DNA of 64,000 bases from Mycolicibacterium sp. P1-18 (GTDB lineage Bacteria; Actinomycetota; Actinomycetes; Mycobacteriales; Mycobacteriaceae). Both the position numbers and the translations under genes were made by a program. This document shows positions 34,773 to 44,826 of the stretch, one piece after another. The notes under the pieces were generated by a model. That model did no database searches and had not been told where the DNA came from. It worked only from the letters and a program-made list of their open reading frames with translations. How positions within the stretch are numbered: the first letter of the stretch is position 1; every line of letters starts with the position of its first letter. The stretch covers positions 558,001 to 622,000 of the forward strand of contig NZ_NPKR01000002.1 of NCBI RefSeq assembly GCF_008329535.1, in the 5' to 3' direction.

Positions 34773-35744
34773 TCAGTGGTGCGGGTGTAGGGCCGCCTTG
34801 AGCGCGGCCAGCCCGCGATTGGTGGCCTCGGTGGCCGCGGGGGAGGCCAGCGCCAGGTTCACGTAGCCGTGCACCATCGTCGGCTCGTTGCTCAGCTGCA
34901 CGGGAACCCCTGCCGCGGTGAGTAATTCGGCGTACCGCCCGCCGTCGTCACGCAGCGGGTCGTGCTCGGCGGTGCCGATGAAGGCGGGCGCGAGCCCGGC
35001 CAGCGTGGCCGCGTTGGCGGGGGCGAGGTCGGTGGGCAGGGTCGTGGGATCGGACATGTCGAGCCCGGGGAGGTACCACGTCAGGAATGCGGTCATCACC
35101 TCGGCGTTGAGGATCGGGGCGTCCGCGTTCTCGACGAACGACGGGGCGGAGAGGTCGCCGACGGCCACCGGATACCAGAGCAGCTGGAACACCAGCGGCG
35201 GTCCGCCGGCGTCGCGGGCCCGCAGCGCCATCACCGCGGACAGGTTGCCGCCGGCGGAGTCGCCGGCGACGGCGATGCGGGCCGGGTCACCACCGAGTTC
35301 CTCGGCATGCTCGGCGACCCACTGCAGGGCCGCCCACGCGTCGTCGACGCCGGCGGGGAACGGATGTTCCGGCGCCAGGCGGTAGTCGACCGACACCACG
35401 ATCGCCTCGGCACCGACGGCGTGCGCCCGGGCCACGTGGTCGTGGGTGTCCAGGTCGCCGATCGCCCAGCCGCCGCCGTGGTAGTAGACCACCACGGGCA
35501 GACCGGCGTGTTTCTCGACGGGTGGCCAGTAGATGCGGACCGGGATGTCGGTCAGCTCGCCGTGTCCGATGATCCGGCCCTCGATCCGCATGTCCGGCAA
35601 CATCTCTGCCGGCGGCTTCACCGCGCGGAACTTCTCGCGCGCCACCTCGACGCCGTCGTCGACGGTGAACTCGAGCGGCACCGCGTCGAGAAGCATCTTG
35701 AGGATGGGGTCGATTCCGGGCCGTCCGGACGTGGTCTCCGTCAT
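34773..35744 (-). CDS. lipH: Carboxylesterase LipH (NlhH), HSL family
   Basis: 323-residue alpha/beta hydrolase of the hormone-sensitive lipase family. Oxyanion motif YYHGGGWAIGD near residue 85, nucleophile elbow [13 protein letters not shown] near residue 160, acid in [11 protein letters not shown] and catalytic His in MVHGYVN. The sequence from ILKMLLDAVP onward closely tracks NlhH of M. tuberculosis (Rv1399c). ATG at 35744 was chosen on that basis. It lies 12 bases from the monooxygenase and 5 bases from lipI, forming a lipI-lipH-monooxygenase operon. Confidence 0.92.
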   Translation of the reverse strand: MTETTSGRPGIDPILKMLLDAVPLEFTVDDGVEVAREKFRAVKPPAEMLPDMRIEGRIIGHGELTDIPVRIYWPPVEKHAGLPVVVYYHGGGWAIGDLDTHDHVARAHAVGAEAIVVSVDYRLAPEHPFPAGVDDAWAALQWVAEHAEELGGDPARIAVAGDSAGGNLSAVMALRARDAGGPPLVFQLLWYPVAVGDLSAPSFVENADAPILNAEVMTAFLTWYLPGLDMSDPTTLPTDLAPANAATLAGLAPAFIGTAEHDPLRDDGGRYAELLTAAGVPVQLSNEPTMVHGYVNLALASPAATEATNRGLAALKAALHPHH

Positions 35745-35749
35745 GGTCC

Positions 35750-36691
35750 TCAGGCTAGCGCGCGACGCAGTGCGGCCAACCCGCGTTCCACGGCGTCGGT
35801 CGCGGCGGGCACCACCCCGGCGTAGCCCAGGTAGCCGTGCACCAGCGTCTCGGCGTTGTGCACCTCCACCGGCACCCCTGCGGCACCGAGCAGTTCGCCG
35901 TAGCGGATGCCGTCGTCGCGCAGCGGATCGTGTCCGGCCACCGCGACGTAGGCGGGAGCCAGGGCGGCGAAGTCCGTCGCCCGGCCGGGCACCAGGGACG
36001 CGGGTGGGTTCCGCAGATCCTGGCCCGTGGAGTACCAGCGGGAGAAGTCGGCGACGGCGTCGACGCCGAGGATGGGTGCGTCGGCGTTCTCGGTGAACGA
36101 CGGCAGCGAGGTGTCCCACGTCGTCGCCGGGTACCACAGCAACTGGAAGGCGATGGGCGGTCCGCCCGCGTCGCGGGCCAGCTGGGCGACCACCGCCGCG
36201 AGGTTGCCGCCCGCCGAGTCGCCGGCGACCGCCAGCCGGGTCGGGTCGGCCCCGACGTCGGCCGCGTTCTGGGCGACCCAACGGGTTGCGGCCCAGACGT
36301 CGTCGACCGCCGCGGGATACGGGTGCTCGGGCGCCAGGCGGTACTCCACCGAGACGACCAGCGCGCCGGATCCCACCGCGTGTCTGCGGGCGTCGTTGTC
36401 GTAGCTGTCCAGGTCTCCGACCACCCAGCCGCCGCCGTGGAAGAACATCACCACCGGCACGGGTCCGGCGTCGGCCTCGGGTGGCCAGTACAGCCGGATC
36501 GGGATCGGGCCACCGGGCCCGTCGACGGTGCGGTCCTCGACGCGCAACCCCTCGTGCACCGGGTGCCGGGGCAGGTCCCGGAACCGTGCGCGGGCGGCTT
36601 CGGGCCCGCCTTCGGTCGTCAACTGAAACGGAACTGCTTCCAGTACCTTCTGCAGGATGGCATCCAGCGGCGGCTTGTCGGGGACGGGCAT
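35750..36691 (-). CDS. lipI: Carboxylesterase LipI, HSL family
   Basis: 313-residue paralogue of LipH with the same catalytic set: [35 protein letters not shown] and [12 protein letters not shown]. The region [10 protein letters not shown] and the N-terminal [13 protein letters not shown] match M. tuberculosis LipI (Rv1400c), so the start at 36691 is secure. The tandem pair arose by an old duplication shared across mycobacteria. Its ATG overlaps the opposing ATG of the YhhN gene within one CATG. Confidence 0.92.
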   Translation of the reverse strand: MPVPDKPPLDAILQKVLEAVPFQLTTEGGPEAARARFRDLPRHPVHEGLRVEDRTVDGPGGPIPIRLYWPPEADAGPVPVVMFFHGGGWVVGDLDSYDNDARRHAVGSGALVVSVEYRLAPEHPYPAAVDDVWAATRWVAQNAADVGADPTRLAVAGDSAGGNLAAVVAQLARDAGGPPIAFQLLWYPATTWDTSLPSFTENADAPILGVDAVADFSRWYSTGQDLRNPPASLVPGRATDFAALAPAYVAVAGHDPLRDDGIRYGELLGAAGVPVEVHNAETLVHGYLGYAGVVPAATDAVERGLAALRRALA

Positions 36692-37421
36692 GGCCTCACC
36701 GTACGCAGCGCGCGGTACGCGACCGCTGTGGGGCGCGGCAGCGGTCGTCGGCGCCGGATACGGCGTCTTCCTGGTCGTCGTGGCGCTTCGCTCGCCCGCG
36801 GGAGCGGAGCTGACCGGACAGTTCGGTGCCCAACCCGCCGTCAAGGCGCTGACCGCGGTGTTGCTCGCGGCGGCCGCCGTGGGCCATCCCGTCCGGCGGG
36901 AGCGGCGCTGGCTGGAGCCGGCCCTGGTGTTCTCCGCCGCGGGGGACTTCTTCCTCGCGATGCCGTGGTGGGAGCCGTCCTTCGTGCTCGGACTCGGCGC
37001 GTTCCTGGTGGCCCACCTGTGCTTCCTCGCCGCACTGCTGCCCCTGATCACCGCCTCTGCGGGCAGGGTGGCGGCCGCGATGGTGGTGTGCGTGGCCTGC
37101 CTGACGCTGCTGGTGTGGTTCTGGCCCCGGCTGCTCGCCGACGGCATGGCGATTCCGGTGGTCCTCTACATGGTCGTGCTCGCCGCGATGGTCTGCGCGG
37201 CGCTGCTGGCCGACCTCCCCACCCCGTGGACCGCACTGGGCGCGGTGTGCTTCGCGGTCTCGGACGGGATGATCGGAATCGGCCGCTTCGTCCTCGGTTC
37301 GGAGGCGTTGGCGGTGCCGATCTGGTGGGCCTACGCCGGGTCGATCCTGTTGATCACCGCGGGATTCTTCTTCGGCCGGAGTCGGTCTTCGTCGGGACCG
37401 TCTGTTACACAACCCGGGTGA
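36690..37421 (+). CDS. YhhN family (lysoplasmalogenase-like) membrane protein
   Basis: 243-residue polytopic protein with about eight hydrophobic segments and the YhhN/TMEM86 pattern, including [16 protein letters not shown] and [17 protein letters not shown], whose buried Asp residues are the conserved ones. The family hydrolyses lysoplasmalogens in animals; the bacterial role is uncertain. Corresponds to Rv1401 by position. The stop overlaps the priA GTG start. Confidence 0.85.
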   Translation: MASPYAARGTRPLWGAAAVVGAGYGVFLVVVALRSPAGAELTGQFGAQPAVKALTAVLLAAAAVGHPVRRERRWLEPALVFSAAGDFFLAMPWWEPSFVLGLGAFLVAHLCFLAALLPLITASAGRVAAAMVVCVACLTLLVWFWPRLLADGMAIPVVLYMVVLAAMVCAALLADLPTPWTALGAVCFAVSDGMIGIGRFVLGSEALAVPIWWAYAGSILLITAGFFFGRSRSSSGPSVTQPG

Positions 37422-39415
37422 CCGACATCAGGCAGGCGGCCGAGCACGAGCCGATCGCCAGGGTGCTTCCGATGCTGTCGGTGCCACATCTCGACCGGGA
37501 CTTCGACTACCTCGTCAGCGCCGAGCAATCCGACGACGCCCAGCCCGGGGTGCGGGTCAAGGTCCGCTTCCACGGCAGGCTGGTGGACGGGTTCGTCCTC
37601 GAACGCCGCTCCGACACCGACCACGAGGGCAAGCTCGGCTGGCTGGACCGGGTGGTCTCCAGCGAACGGGTCCTGACCCCCGACGTCCGGCGCCTCGTCG
37701 ACGCGGTGGCCGCCCGGTACGCGGGCACCCGGCCCGACGTCCTGCGCCTCGCCGTTCCGCCGCGGCACGCCACCGTGGAGAAGCAGCCCGTCCCCGACGC
37801 ACCCGAGGTGACCTCCCCGCCGGTCGACCCCGCGGCGTGGGGCGAGTACCACCGCGGTGCGCAGTTCCTCGACGCCCTCGCCGAGGGCCGGGCCGCCCGC
37901 GCGGTGTGGCAGGCCCTGCCCGGCGAACAGTGGACCGACCGGCTGGCGGAGGCCGCCGCGGTGGTCGTGCAATCCGGCCGGTCGGTGCTGGCCGTCGTGC
38001 CCGACCAACGCGACGTGGACGCGCTGCACGCGGCGGCGCTCCACCACGTCGGCGAGGGCGTCGCCGTCGCCCTGTCGGCGGGACTCGGCCCGTCACAGCG
38101 CTATCGCCGCTGGCTGTCGGTGCTGCGCGGACACGCCCGGTTCGTCATCGGCACCCGCAGCGCCGTGTTCGCGCCGGTCGCCGACCTCGGGCTGGTGATG
38201 GTGTGGGACGACGGCGACGACACGCTGGCCGAGCCGCGGTCGCCGTACCCGCACGCCCGCGAGGTGGCGATGCTGCGCGCCCATCAACTGCGCTGCGCCG
38301 CGCTGATCGCCGGATACGCCCGCACGGCGGAGGCGCAGGCACTCGTCGCGAGCCGGTGGGCCCACGACCTGGTGGCCACCCGGCCGACGGTGCGGACGCG
38401 TACCCCCCGGGTGGTCGCGCTCGACGACAGCGGCTTCACCCAGGAGCGCGATGCCGCGTCGCACACCGCACGGCTGCCGACGATGGCCCTCGACGCGGCG
38501 CGGGCGGCGCTGAAATCCGGTCATCCCGTGCTGGTCCAGGTGCCCCGCCGCGGCTACGTACCGGCGCTGGCCTGCGGGAAGTGCCGCACCATCGCCCGGT
38601 GCCGGCACTGCACGGGGCCCATGTCGCTGCCCGACCGCGCCGCCGGCGCGGTGTGCCGCTGGTGCGGCCGGGCCGAGCCGACGCTGCGCTGTGTCCGCTG
38701 CGGGTCCGACGCCGTGCGCGCCGTCGTCGTCGGGGCCCGGCGGACGGCGGAGGAACTGGGCCGGGCGTTCCCCGGCACCACCGTGGTGACCTCCGGCGGC
38801 GACGCGATGGTCGCCGAAGTGCCCGCCGCGCCGTCGCTGGTCGTGGCCACCCCGGGGGCCGAACCCGCGGTGCCCGGCGGCTACGGCGCGGCCCTGCTCC
38901 TCGACGGCTGGGCCCTGCTGGGACGCCAGGACCTCCGCGCGTCCGAGGACGCGCTGCGCCGGTGGATGGCGGCCGCCGCGCTGGTCCGGCGCCGCGGTGA
39001 CGGCGGCGTGGTGGCCGTCGTCGCCGAGTCCGCCATCCCGACCGTGCAGGCGCTGATCCGCTGGGATCCCGTGGGCCACGCCGAATCCGAGCTCGCCGCC
39101 AGGGCCGAGGTCGGCCTGCCGCCCGCGGTCCACATGGCCGCCGTCGACGGACCGCCGGCGGCCGTGGCGGCGTTGCTCGAGGCCGCTCGGCTGCCCGACG
39201 ACTCGGACGTCCTGGGACCGGTGGACCTTCCGCAGGGCGCCCGCGGGCTGCCGGGCACCGAGCGCGACGCCGAGGTCGGGCGGATGCTCGTCCGGGTGCC
39301 GCGCGCCACCGGCCTCGAATTGGCCTCGTCGCTGCGCCGCGCCACCGGGGTGTTCAGCGCCCGTCACGATCAACCGCCGGTTCGCGTGCAAATCGACCCG
39401 TTGCACATAGGGTGA
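37418..39415 (+). CDS. priA: Primosomal protein N' (PriA), without ATPase motifs
   Basis: 665 residues. The N-terminal DNA-binding (3'BD) domain begins [20 protein letters not shown] and the eight-Cys zinc region is intact: [18 protein letters not shown] and LRCVRCGSD. The helicase core is degenerate: where canonical PriA has the Walker A GVTGSGKTEVY there is only Gln/Ala/Leu-rich sequence before [15 protein letters not shown], and the DEEH box reads MVWDDGDD. So it may load replication proteins without unwinding DNA, as proposed for actinobacterial PriA. GTG start overlaps the upstream stop. Confidence 0.92.
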   Translation: MTDIRQAAEHEPIARVLPMLSVPHLDRDFDYLVSAEQSDDAQPGVRVKVRFHGRLVDGFVLERRSDTDHEGKLGWLDRVVSSERVLTPDVRRLVDAVAARYAGTRPDVLRLAVPPRHATVEKQPVPDAPEVTSPPVDPAAWGEYHRGAQFLDALAEGRAARAVWQALPGEQWTDRLAEAAAVVVQSGRSVLAVVPDQRDVDALHAAALHHVGEGVAVALSAGLGPSQRYRRWLSVLRGHARFVIGTRSAVFAPVADLGLVMVWDDGDDTLAEPRSPYPHAREVAMLRAHQLRCAALIAGYARTAEAQALVASRWAHDLVATRPTVRTRTPRVVALDDSGFTQERDAASHTARLPTMALDAARAALKSGHPVLVQVPRRGYVPALACGKCRTIARCRHCTGPMSLPDRAAGAVCRWCGRAEPTLRCVRCGSDAVRAVVVGARRTAEELGRAFPGTTVVTSGGDAMVAEVPAAPSLVVATPGAEPAVPGGYGAALLLDGWALLGRQDLRASEDALRRWMAAAALVRRRGDGGVVAVVAESAIPTVQALIRWDPVGHAESELAARAEVGLPPAVHMAAVDGPPAAVAALLEAARLPDDSDVLGPVDLPQGARGLPGTERDAEVGRMLVRVPRATGLELASSLRRATGVFSARHDQPPVRVQIDPLHIG

Positions 39416-39451
39416 GTCGGACCCAACGGGCGGCGCGGCGAGGGAGGTGCG

Positions 39452-41257
39452 ATGAAGCGGATCTTCGGCTGGATCGTCCTGGTGTTCCTCGTCGCGGTCG
39501 GATTGCTGTGGCCCCTGATGTTCGGAGGCGTGTCGGGGTCCTCCGCCGCGGCCGACGATCCGGTCGTGATCAGCGACTACCGGGCCGACTTCACCGTCGG
39601 CGCCGACGGACGGCTCACCGCGGTCGAGACCATCCGGGGTGAGTTCCCCTCGGGCCGGCACGGCATCTTCCGCTACTGGGACGTCGCCAACCCGAACAGT
39701 CCGCGGGTACGCCAGGAACCCGACGTCACCTCCATCCTGCTGGACGGCCAACCCGTGCCGTATGACCTGCTGTCGGAGTCCGGGGGCAGGTTCCGGGTCG
39801 CGAAGATCGGCGACGCCGACAGCACCCTGGCCCCGGGCACCCACGTCTACGAACTCCGGTACACCGTCCCCGGCGTCCTCGACCCGGGAAGCACCGGCGA
39901 GAATCGCGGTTTCGCCACGGTGGTCGGCGATCCGGACTCGAGGTCGGCGTTCTTCTGGAACGTCATCGCCCCGTCGTGGAACAACGAGATCCAGCGCGTA
40001 CGCGTGCGCGTGACGCTGCCGGCCGGTGTCACCGGCGCCGAGTGTTCGGTCGGCTTCGGCACGGGACGAACGTGCGACGGGCTCTCGGTGTCGGGGAACA
40101 CGGTCGAACTGAGCGCCGCGAACCTCGACCCACGCACACCGGTCACCCTGCGTGCGGGCGTCGACGTGCCCACCCCGGAACGGATCAGCCTGCCGTGGTC
40201 CTACGAATGGGACCGCGTGCTCGGGCGTTCGGTCGGCGGGGTGGCGTGGGTGGTCGGCCTCACCGTGGCCGGCGCGCTGACTGCGTACCTCTGGTACCGC
40301 ACCACCGTCGAGCCGGACCCCGGCTTCCCGGTGCAGTACGCCCCGCCTCCCGGGTTGGGACCCGTGCAGGTCGAGTACATCCGGACCGAGGACGTCCCCA
40401 AGAATGGGGTCACGGCCACCCTGCTCTACGCCGCGGAGCGCGAACTCGTCGAACTCAAGCAGGTCAACGCCAAGCACTGGACCGTCCGTAGCACCGCCGA
40501 CGCCGCCGCCTGGGCGGACGTCGACCCCGTCACGGTCGCCGTCGGGTCGGCCCTCAAGCTGATCGGATCCGGCCGGGAGTTCGAGGCCAAGGAGACCGCC
40601 GGCGCAGGCAAGAAGCTCTCCAAGGCCAAGACCGACATGACCGACGCGGTCCGGGAGTGGGCGCTGGACGAGGAGCTGGTGGTGCCACGCCACAGGGAGC
40701 TCTGGGTGCGGTCGGCCAACGGGCTGGCCGTCATCCTGGCCGTCTGCGGCTTCTTCCGCTGGGGCTTTCCGGCCACGATGTGGGGACTGCCGTTCGTGGC
40801 GTTCTTCCTGTTCTCCCGGCGATCGTGGGCCGCCGGTGTCGGCAAGCGGCGAACCGCGACGGGACGCCAAACATGGTCGCAGGCAGGCGGATTCCACCGC
40901 CTCCTGTCGACCGACTCGGCCGAGACGCGGTTCGACTTCGCCGCCCGCAAGGATCTCTACACGGCCTACGTCCCGTTCGCCGTCGCCGCCGGCGTCGCGG
41001 CACTGTGGGCCAAGAAGTACAGCGAGACCGTGGGAGCCGCTGCGCCCCAACCCGCGTGGTATCAGTCGGCCTACCCGGTGGGCAGCTCGGGCGGCCACTC
41101 CGGCGGACCGGACTTCGACAGCTTCGAGTCGGCGTTGTCGTCGTCCCTCGGCGCGTACACGGCCTCGCAGTCGTCGTCGTCCTCCTCGTCGGGAGGAAGC
41201 AGCTTCAGCGGTGGTGGTGGCGGAGGCGGCGGCGGGGGAGGAGGAGGCTCGTGGTGA
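39452..41257 (+). CDS. DUF2207 family membrane protein with glycine-rich tail
   Basis: 601 residues. A signal/TM segment at residues 5-25 is followed by an extracellular beta-rich DUF2207 domain (about 35-240), a TM helix near 270 (VAWVVGLTVAGALTAYLWY), a cytoplasmic stretch, two more hydrophobic segments near 425-455 and one near 510. It ends with a Ser-rich run and 13 consecutive glycines before the last Ser-Trp. Function of the family is unknown. It overlaps a LemA gene by four bases; DUF2207 and LemA proteins are frequent partners in bacteria. Confidence 0.87.
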   Translation: MKRIFGWIVLVFLVAVGLLWPLMFGGVSGSSAAADDPVVISDYRADFTVGADGRLTAVETIRGEFPSGRHGIFRYWDVANPNSPRVRQEPDVTSILLDGQPVPYDLLSESGGRFRVAKIGDADSTLAPGTHVYELRYTVPGVLDPGSTGENRGFATVVGDPDSRSAFFWNVIAPSWNNEIQRVRVRVTLPAGVTGAECSVGFGTGRTCDGLSVSGNTVELSAANLDPRTPVTLRAGVDVPTPERISLPWSYEWDRVLGRSVGGVAWVVGLTVAGALTAYLWYRTTVEPDPGFPVQYAPPPGLGPVQVEYIRTEDVPKNGVTATLLYAAERELVELKQVNAKHWTVRSTADAAAWADVDPVTVAVGSALKLIGSGREFEAKETAGAGKKLSKAKTDMTDAVREWALDEELVVPRHRELWVRSANGLAVILAVCGFFRWGFPATMWGLPFVAFFLFSRRSWAAGVGKRRTATGRQTWSQAGGFHRLLSTDSAETRFDFAARKDLYTAYVPFAVAAGVAALWAKKYSETVGAAAPQPAWYQSAYPVGSSGGHSGGPDFDSFESALSSSLGAYTASQSSSSSSSGGSSFSGGGGGGGGGGGGGSW

Positions 41258-41787
41258 CGTCGGTACTCGTTCTGGCGGTGGTGCTCCTGGTGCTGATCCT
41301 GGTGGGATTCGTGCTGGGCTACAACAAGATTCGTTCGGCCGACGTCCGGGTGTCGGAGGCGTTGGCGGGCGTCGACGTCGAGCTGACCCGGCGCGCGTCG
41401 CTGATCCCCAGCCTGGTGCACACGGTGCAGACCTTCGCCGCCCACGAGAAGGGCGTGCTCGACCACGTCACCGACGCGCGCGCCGCGCTCACCACCGCAA
41501 CCGGCGGCAGGTCGGTCGCCGACCGCAGCGCCGCCGAACGCGAGCTGGATTCGGCGCTGCAACCGTTGCTGGCACTTGGCCAGAGCCATCCCCAGCTAAA
41601 CTCGTCGAACAACTTCCTGAACCTGCAGGACAACCTCGCCGACACCGAGAACAAGCTTGCGTTCGCCCGCCAGTACTACAACGACGCGGTGGCGACGCTC
41701 AACAAGACCCTCACCACGATTCCGTGGATGTTCGTCGCCCCGCTCGCCGGGGTGTCCGAACGCGAGTACTACCAGATCAACGGTTGA
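41254..41787 (+). CDS. LemA family protein
   Basis: 177 residues: an N-terminal membrane anchor (residues 3-23) and a helical LemA domain with YNKIRSADVRVSEALAGVDVEL, RRASLIPSLVHTVQTFA and LADTENKLAFARQYYNDAV, which are the family hallmarks. GTG at 41254 overlaps the DUF2207 stop; a second GTG lies at 41251. LemA proteins are membrane-anchored, with the coiled-coil core usually outside the cell; the biochemical role is not known. fmt begins 3 bases after the stop. Confidence 0.9.
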   Translation: MTSVLVLAVVLLVLILVGFVLGYNKIRSADVRVSEALAGVDVELTRRASLIPSLVHTVQTFAAHEKGVLDHVTDARAALTTATGGRSVADRSAAERELDSALQPLLALGQSHPQLNSSNNFLNLQDNLADTENKLAFARQYYNDAVATLNKTLTTIPWMFVAPLAGVSEREYYQING

Positions 41788-41790
41788 GAA

Positions 41791-42723
41791 TTGCGAATCA
41801 TCTTCGCGGGCACCCCGGAGCCCGCTCTTCCCTCCCTTCGGCGACTCGTCGACTCCCCGAACCACGACGTGATCGCCGTGCTGACCCGACCCGACGCGGC
41901 CTCGGGTCGGCGTGGCACGCCGGCGCCGTCACCGGTGGCTCGATTCGCCGTCGACGCAGACATCCCGGTGTTGCGCCCGTCGCGGCCCAACGACGACGAA
42001 TTCGTCGCCGAACTGCGCGACCTCGCCCCCGATTGCTGCGCGGTGGTGGCGTACGGCGCGCTGCTGCGCGACGGGTTGCTCGCCGTCCCGCGGCTCGGCT
42101 GGGTGAACCTGCACTTCTCGTTGCTGCCCGCGTGGCGAGGCGCCGCGCCCGTGCAGGCAGCGATCGCCGCGGGTGACGAGGTGACCGGTGCGACGACGTT
42201 CCTGATCGAGCCCAGCCTCGACTCGGGGCCGGTGTTCGGCGTGGTCACCGAGACCGTCCGTCCCACCGACACGGCGGGCGACCTCTTGGAGCGTCTGTCG
42301 GTCTCGGGGGCGATGCTGCTGGAGCGGACGATGGACGGCATCGCCGACGGCTCGCTCACCGCGGTTCCGCAGCCCGCCGACGGGGTCACCGTCGCACCCA
42401 AGATCACCGTCGACGAGGCGCGGGTGCGGTGGGACCTGCCCGCCCAGGTGGTCGACCGTAGGATTCGCGCCGTGACTCCCAACCCCGGCGCGTGGACCAT
42501 GATCGGCGACCTGCGGATCAAGGTCGGTCCCGTGAGCCTGGACGAGCCGGATCGGGACCCGTTGGCGCCCGGCGTCATTCGCGTGGACCGCCAGGGGGTC
42601 CACGTCGGAACGTCGTCGACGCCGGTGCTGCTCGGGGAGATCCAACCCCCCGGGAAGAAGCCGATGAAGGCCGCGGACTGGGCCAGGGGCGCCCGCCTCG
42701 ACCACGACGCGAGCGCCCGGTGA
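41791..42723 (+). CDS. fmt: Methionyl-tRNA formyltransferase
   Basis: 310 residues; formylates initiator Met-tRNA using 10-formyl-THF. N terminus [18 protein letters not shown], the catalytic region [20 protein letters not shown] with the conserved His-Ser-Leu-Leu-Pro motif, [20 protein letters not shown], and the C-terminal OB-like domain from about residue 205. The start is a TTG at 41791; no in-frame ATG lies nearby. Stop overlaps rsmB (GTGA). Confidence 0.95.
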   Translation: MRIIFAGTPEPALPSLRRLVDSPNHDVIAVLTRPDAASGRRGTPAPSPVARFAVDADIPVLRPSRPNDDEFVAELRDLAPDCCAVVAYGALLRDGLLAVPRLGWVNLHFSLLPAWRGAAPVQAAIAAGDEVTGATTFLIEPSLDSGPVFGVVTETVRPTDTAGDLLERLSVSGAMLLERTMDGIADGSLTAVPQPADGVTVAPKITVDEARVRWDLPAQVVDRRIRAVTPNPGAWTMIGDLRIKVGPVSLDEPDRDPLAPGVIRVDRQGVHVGTSSTPVLLGEIQPPGKKPMKAADWARGARLDHDASAR

Positions 42724-44111
42724 CCCGGCCGCAGGGCAAGCGGCGGCCGCCACGCAAACCGCTCGACCCGGCTCGCCGGGCGGCCTTCGACGTGCTGCGG
42801 GCGGTCTCCGAACGCGACGCCTACGCCAACCTGGTACTGCCCACGCTTCTGCGCGAGCGGCAGATCTCGGGTCGCGACGCCGCGTTCGCCACCGAACTCG
42901 CCTACGGGGCCTGCCGCGCACTGGGACTGCTGGACGCCGTCATCGTGCACGTGACGAACCGTCCGCTCGAACGCATCGACCCCGTCCTGCTCGACCTGCT
43001 GCGCCTGGCGTCCTACCAACTGCTGCGCACCCGCGTCGACGCCCACGCCGCGGTGGACACCGCAGTCGAGCAGGCGGCGATCGAATTCGACACCGCCCGT
43101 GCGGGCTTCGTCAACGGCACGTTGCGCACGATCGCGTCCCGCGACGAAGCGTCGTGGGTCGCCGAACTGGCTCCGCCCGCCGACACGGACCCGGTCGGCA
43201 ACATCGCCTTCACCCACGCGCACCCGCGGTGGATCGCGCAGTCGTTCGCCGACGCCCTCGGTGCCGACGCCGGCGAACTGCGGGCCTTGCTCGCCAGCGA
43301 CGACGACCGGCCGCTGGTGCACCTGGCCGCCCGGCCCGGCGCGCTGACCGCGACGGAACTGGCCGAGGCGGTCGACGGCGAGGTCGGCCGGTACTCGCCG
43401 TACGCGGTGTACCTGTCGGGAGGCGACCCCGGACAGCTCGACGCCCTGCGCGACGGGAAGGCCCAGGTGCAGGACGAGGGCAGCCAGCTGGTCGCCCGCG
43501 CGTTGACGCTCGCACCGGTCGAGGGCACCGACGAACGGTGGCTGGACCTGTGCGCCGGGCCCGGCGGCAAGGCCTCGATCCTCGCTGCGGTCGCCGCCGG
43601 CACGGGGGCACGCGTGACCGCCGTGGAGCCGACGCCCCATCGTGCCGAGCTGGTCGAGCAGACGTTGCGCGGACTGGACGTCGAGGTGCTCCGGGTCGAC
43701 GGTCGGGAGACGGGCCTGCCCGCCGCCTCCTTCGACCGGGTCCTCGTCGACGCGCCCTGCACGGGACTCGGTGCGCTGCGGCGCCGACCCGAGGCGCGGT
43801 GGCGTCGCCAACCCGGCGACGTGCCGGGTCTGGCCAAGCTGCAGAAGCAACTCCTCGCCGCCGCGATCGACCTGACGCGCGACGGCGGCATCGTGCTGTA
43901 CGCGACGTGCTCTCCGCATCTGGCGGAGACCGTCGGCGTGGTGGCAGACGCGCTGCGCCGCCAGCCCGTCACCGCCGTCGACGCCCGGCCGCTGTTCGAC
44001 GCGGGCCCGAACCCGATTCCGCAGCTGGGTGCGGGGCCCTACGTTCAGCTGTGGCCACACCGGCACGGCACCGACGCCATGTTCGCCGCCGCGCTGCGGG
44101 TGCAGCGGTGA
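42720..44111 (+). CDS. rsmB: 16S rRNA (cytosine-967-C5)-methyltransferase RsmB
   Basis: 463 residues (Fmu/Rv1407). NusB-like N-terminal domain from [14 protein letters not shown] to about residue 150; SAM-binding motif [17 protein letters not shown] near residue 275; active-site [18 protein letters not shown] and the catalytic cysteine motif [16 protein letters not shown] start overlaps fmt. Standard length. Confidence 0.95.
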   Translation: MTRPQGKRRPPRKPLDPARRAAFDVLRAVSERDAYANLVLPTLLRERQISGRDAAFATELAYGACRALGLLDAVIVHVTNRPLERIDPVLLDLLRLASYQLLRTRVDAHAAVDTAVEQAAIEFDTARAGFVNGTLRTIASRDEASWVAELAPPADTDPVGNIAFTHAHPRWIAQSFADALGADAGELRALLASDDDRPLVHLAARPGALTATELAEAVDGEVGRYSPYAVYLSGGDPGQLDALRDGKAQVQDEGSQLVARALTLAPVEGTDERWLDLCAGPGGKASILAAVAAGTGARVTAVEPTPHRAELVEQTLRGLDVEVLRVDGRETGLPAASFDRVLVDAPCTGLGALRRRPEARWRRQPGDVPGLAKLQKQLLAAAIDLTRDGGIVLYATCSPHLAETVGVVADALRRQPVTAVDARPLFDAGPNPIPQLGAGPYVQLWPHRHGTDAMFAAALRVQR

Positions 44112-44130
44112 GCACGACCGGGTCGGAACC

Positions 44131-44136
44131 TAAGCT
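44131..44136 (+). promoter_or_regulatory. Candidate leaderless -10 box for rpe
   Basis: TAAGCT is followed by exactly 7 nt (44137-44143) and the ATG of rpe. This favours the ATG at 44144 over the GTG at 44108 that overlaps the rsmB stop, or gives rpe a second, internal promoter. Confidence 0.5.
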
Positions 44137-44143
44137 TGCCGCC

Positions 44144-44818
44144 ATGGCAAAACCCATGATCGCGCCGTCCATTCTGGCCGCGGACTTCGCCCGCCTCGCC
44201 GACGAGACCGCCGCCGTCACCGGCTCCGACTGGCTGCACGTCGACGTGATGGACAACCACTTCGTGCCGAACCTGACGCTCGGCCTGCCGGTCGTGGAGA
44301 GCCTGCTGAAGGCGACGGACATCCCGATGGATTGCCACCTGATGATCGACGATCCCGCGAGGTGGGCCCCGCCGTACGCGGAGGCGGGCGCCTACAACGT
44401 CACCTTCCACGCCGAGGCCACCGACGACCCCGTCGCCGTCGCCCGCGACATCCGCGCCGCGGGCGCCAGGGCCGGGTTGAGTGTGAAGCCCGGCACCCCG
44501 ATCGAGCCGTACCTGGAGATCCTGCGTCAGTTCGACACCCTGCTGGTGATGTCGGTCGAACCGGGATTCGGTGGCCAGAAGTTCATGCCCGAGGTGCTGT
44601 CGAAGGTCTCCGCGGTGCGACGGCTGGTCGACTCCGGAGAGCTGACGATCGTCGTGGAGATCGACGGCGGCATCAACGCCGACACCATCGAGGCGGCGGC
44701 CGAGGCGGGGGTGGACTGCTTCGTGGCGGGCTCGGCGGTGTTCGGAGCCGCCGACCCCGGACAGGCCGTCGAGAACCTCCGTCGGCAGGCCGCCGCGGCC
44801 TCCAAGCACCTGGCCTGA
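44144..44818 (+). CDS. rpe: Ribulose-phosphate 3-epimerase
   Basis: 224-residue TIM barrel interconverting ribulose 5-phosphate and xylulose 5-phosphate. Motifs: [29 protein letters not shown] with metal-binding His and the catalytic Asp, [23 protein letters not shown] and [11 protein letters not shown]. An upstream in-frame GTG (44108) would add 12 residues. Ribulose 5-phosphate is a precursor for the rib genes that follow, though this enzyme mainly serves the pentose phosphate pathway. Confidence 0.95.
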   Translation: MAKPMIAPSILAADFARLADETAAVTGSDWLHVDVMDNHFVPNLTLGLPVVESLLKATDIPMDCHLMIDDPARWAPPYAEAGAYNVTFHAEATDDPVAVARDIRAAGARAGLSVKPGTPIEPYLEILRQFDTLLVMSVEPGFGGQKFMPEVLSKVSAVRRLVDSGELTIVVEIDGGINADTIEAAAEAGVDCFVAGSAVFGAADPGQAVENLRRQAAAASKHLA

Positions 44819-44826
44819 TCGATCCG

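Noticed and set aside
38093..41098. 1001-codon antisense frame opposite priA and DUF2207
   Set aside because: Spans two recognised genes on the other strand and has no domain; a GC-bias artefact.
41769..44066. 765-codon antisense frame opposite fmt and rsmB
   Set aside because: Shadow of two essential, clearly identified genes.
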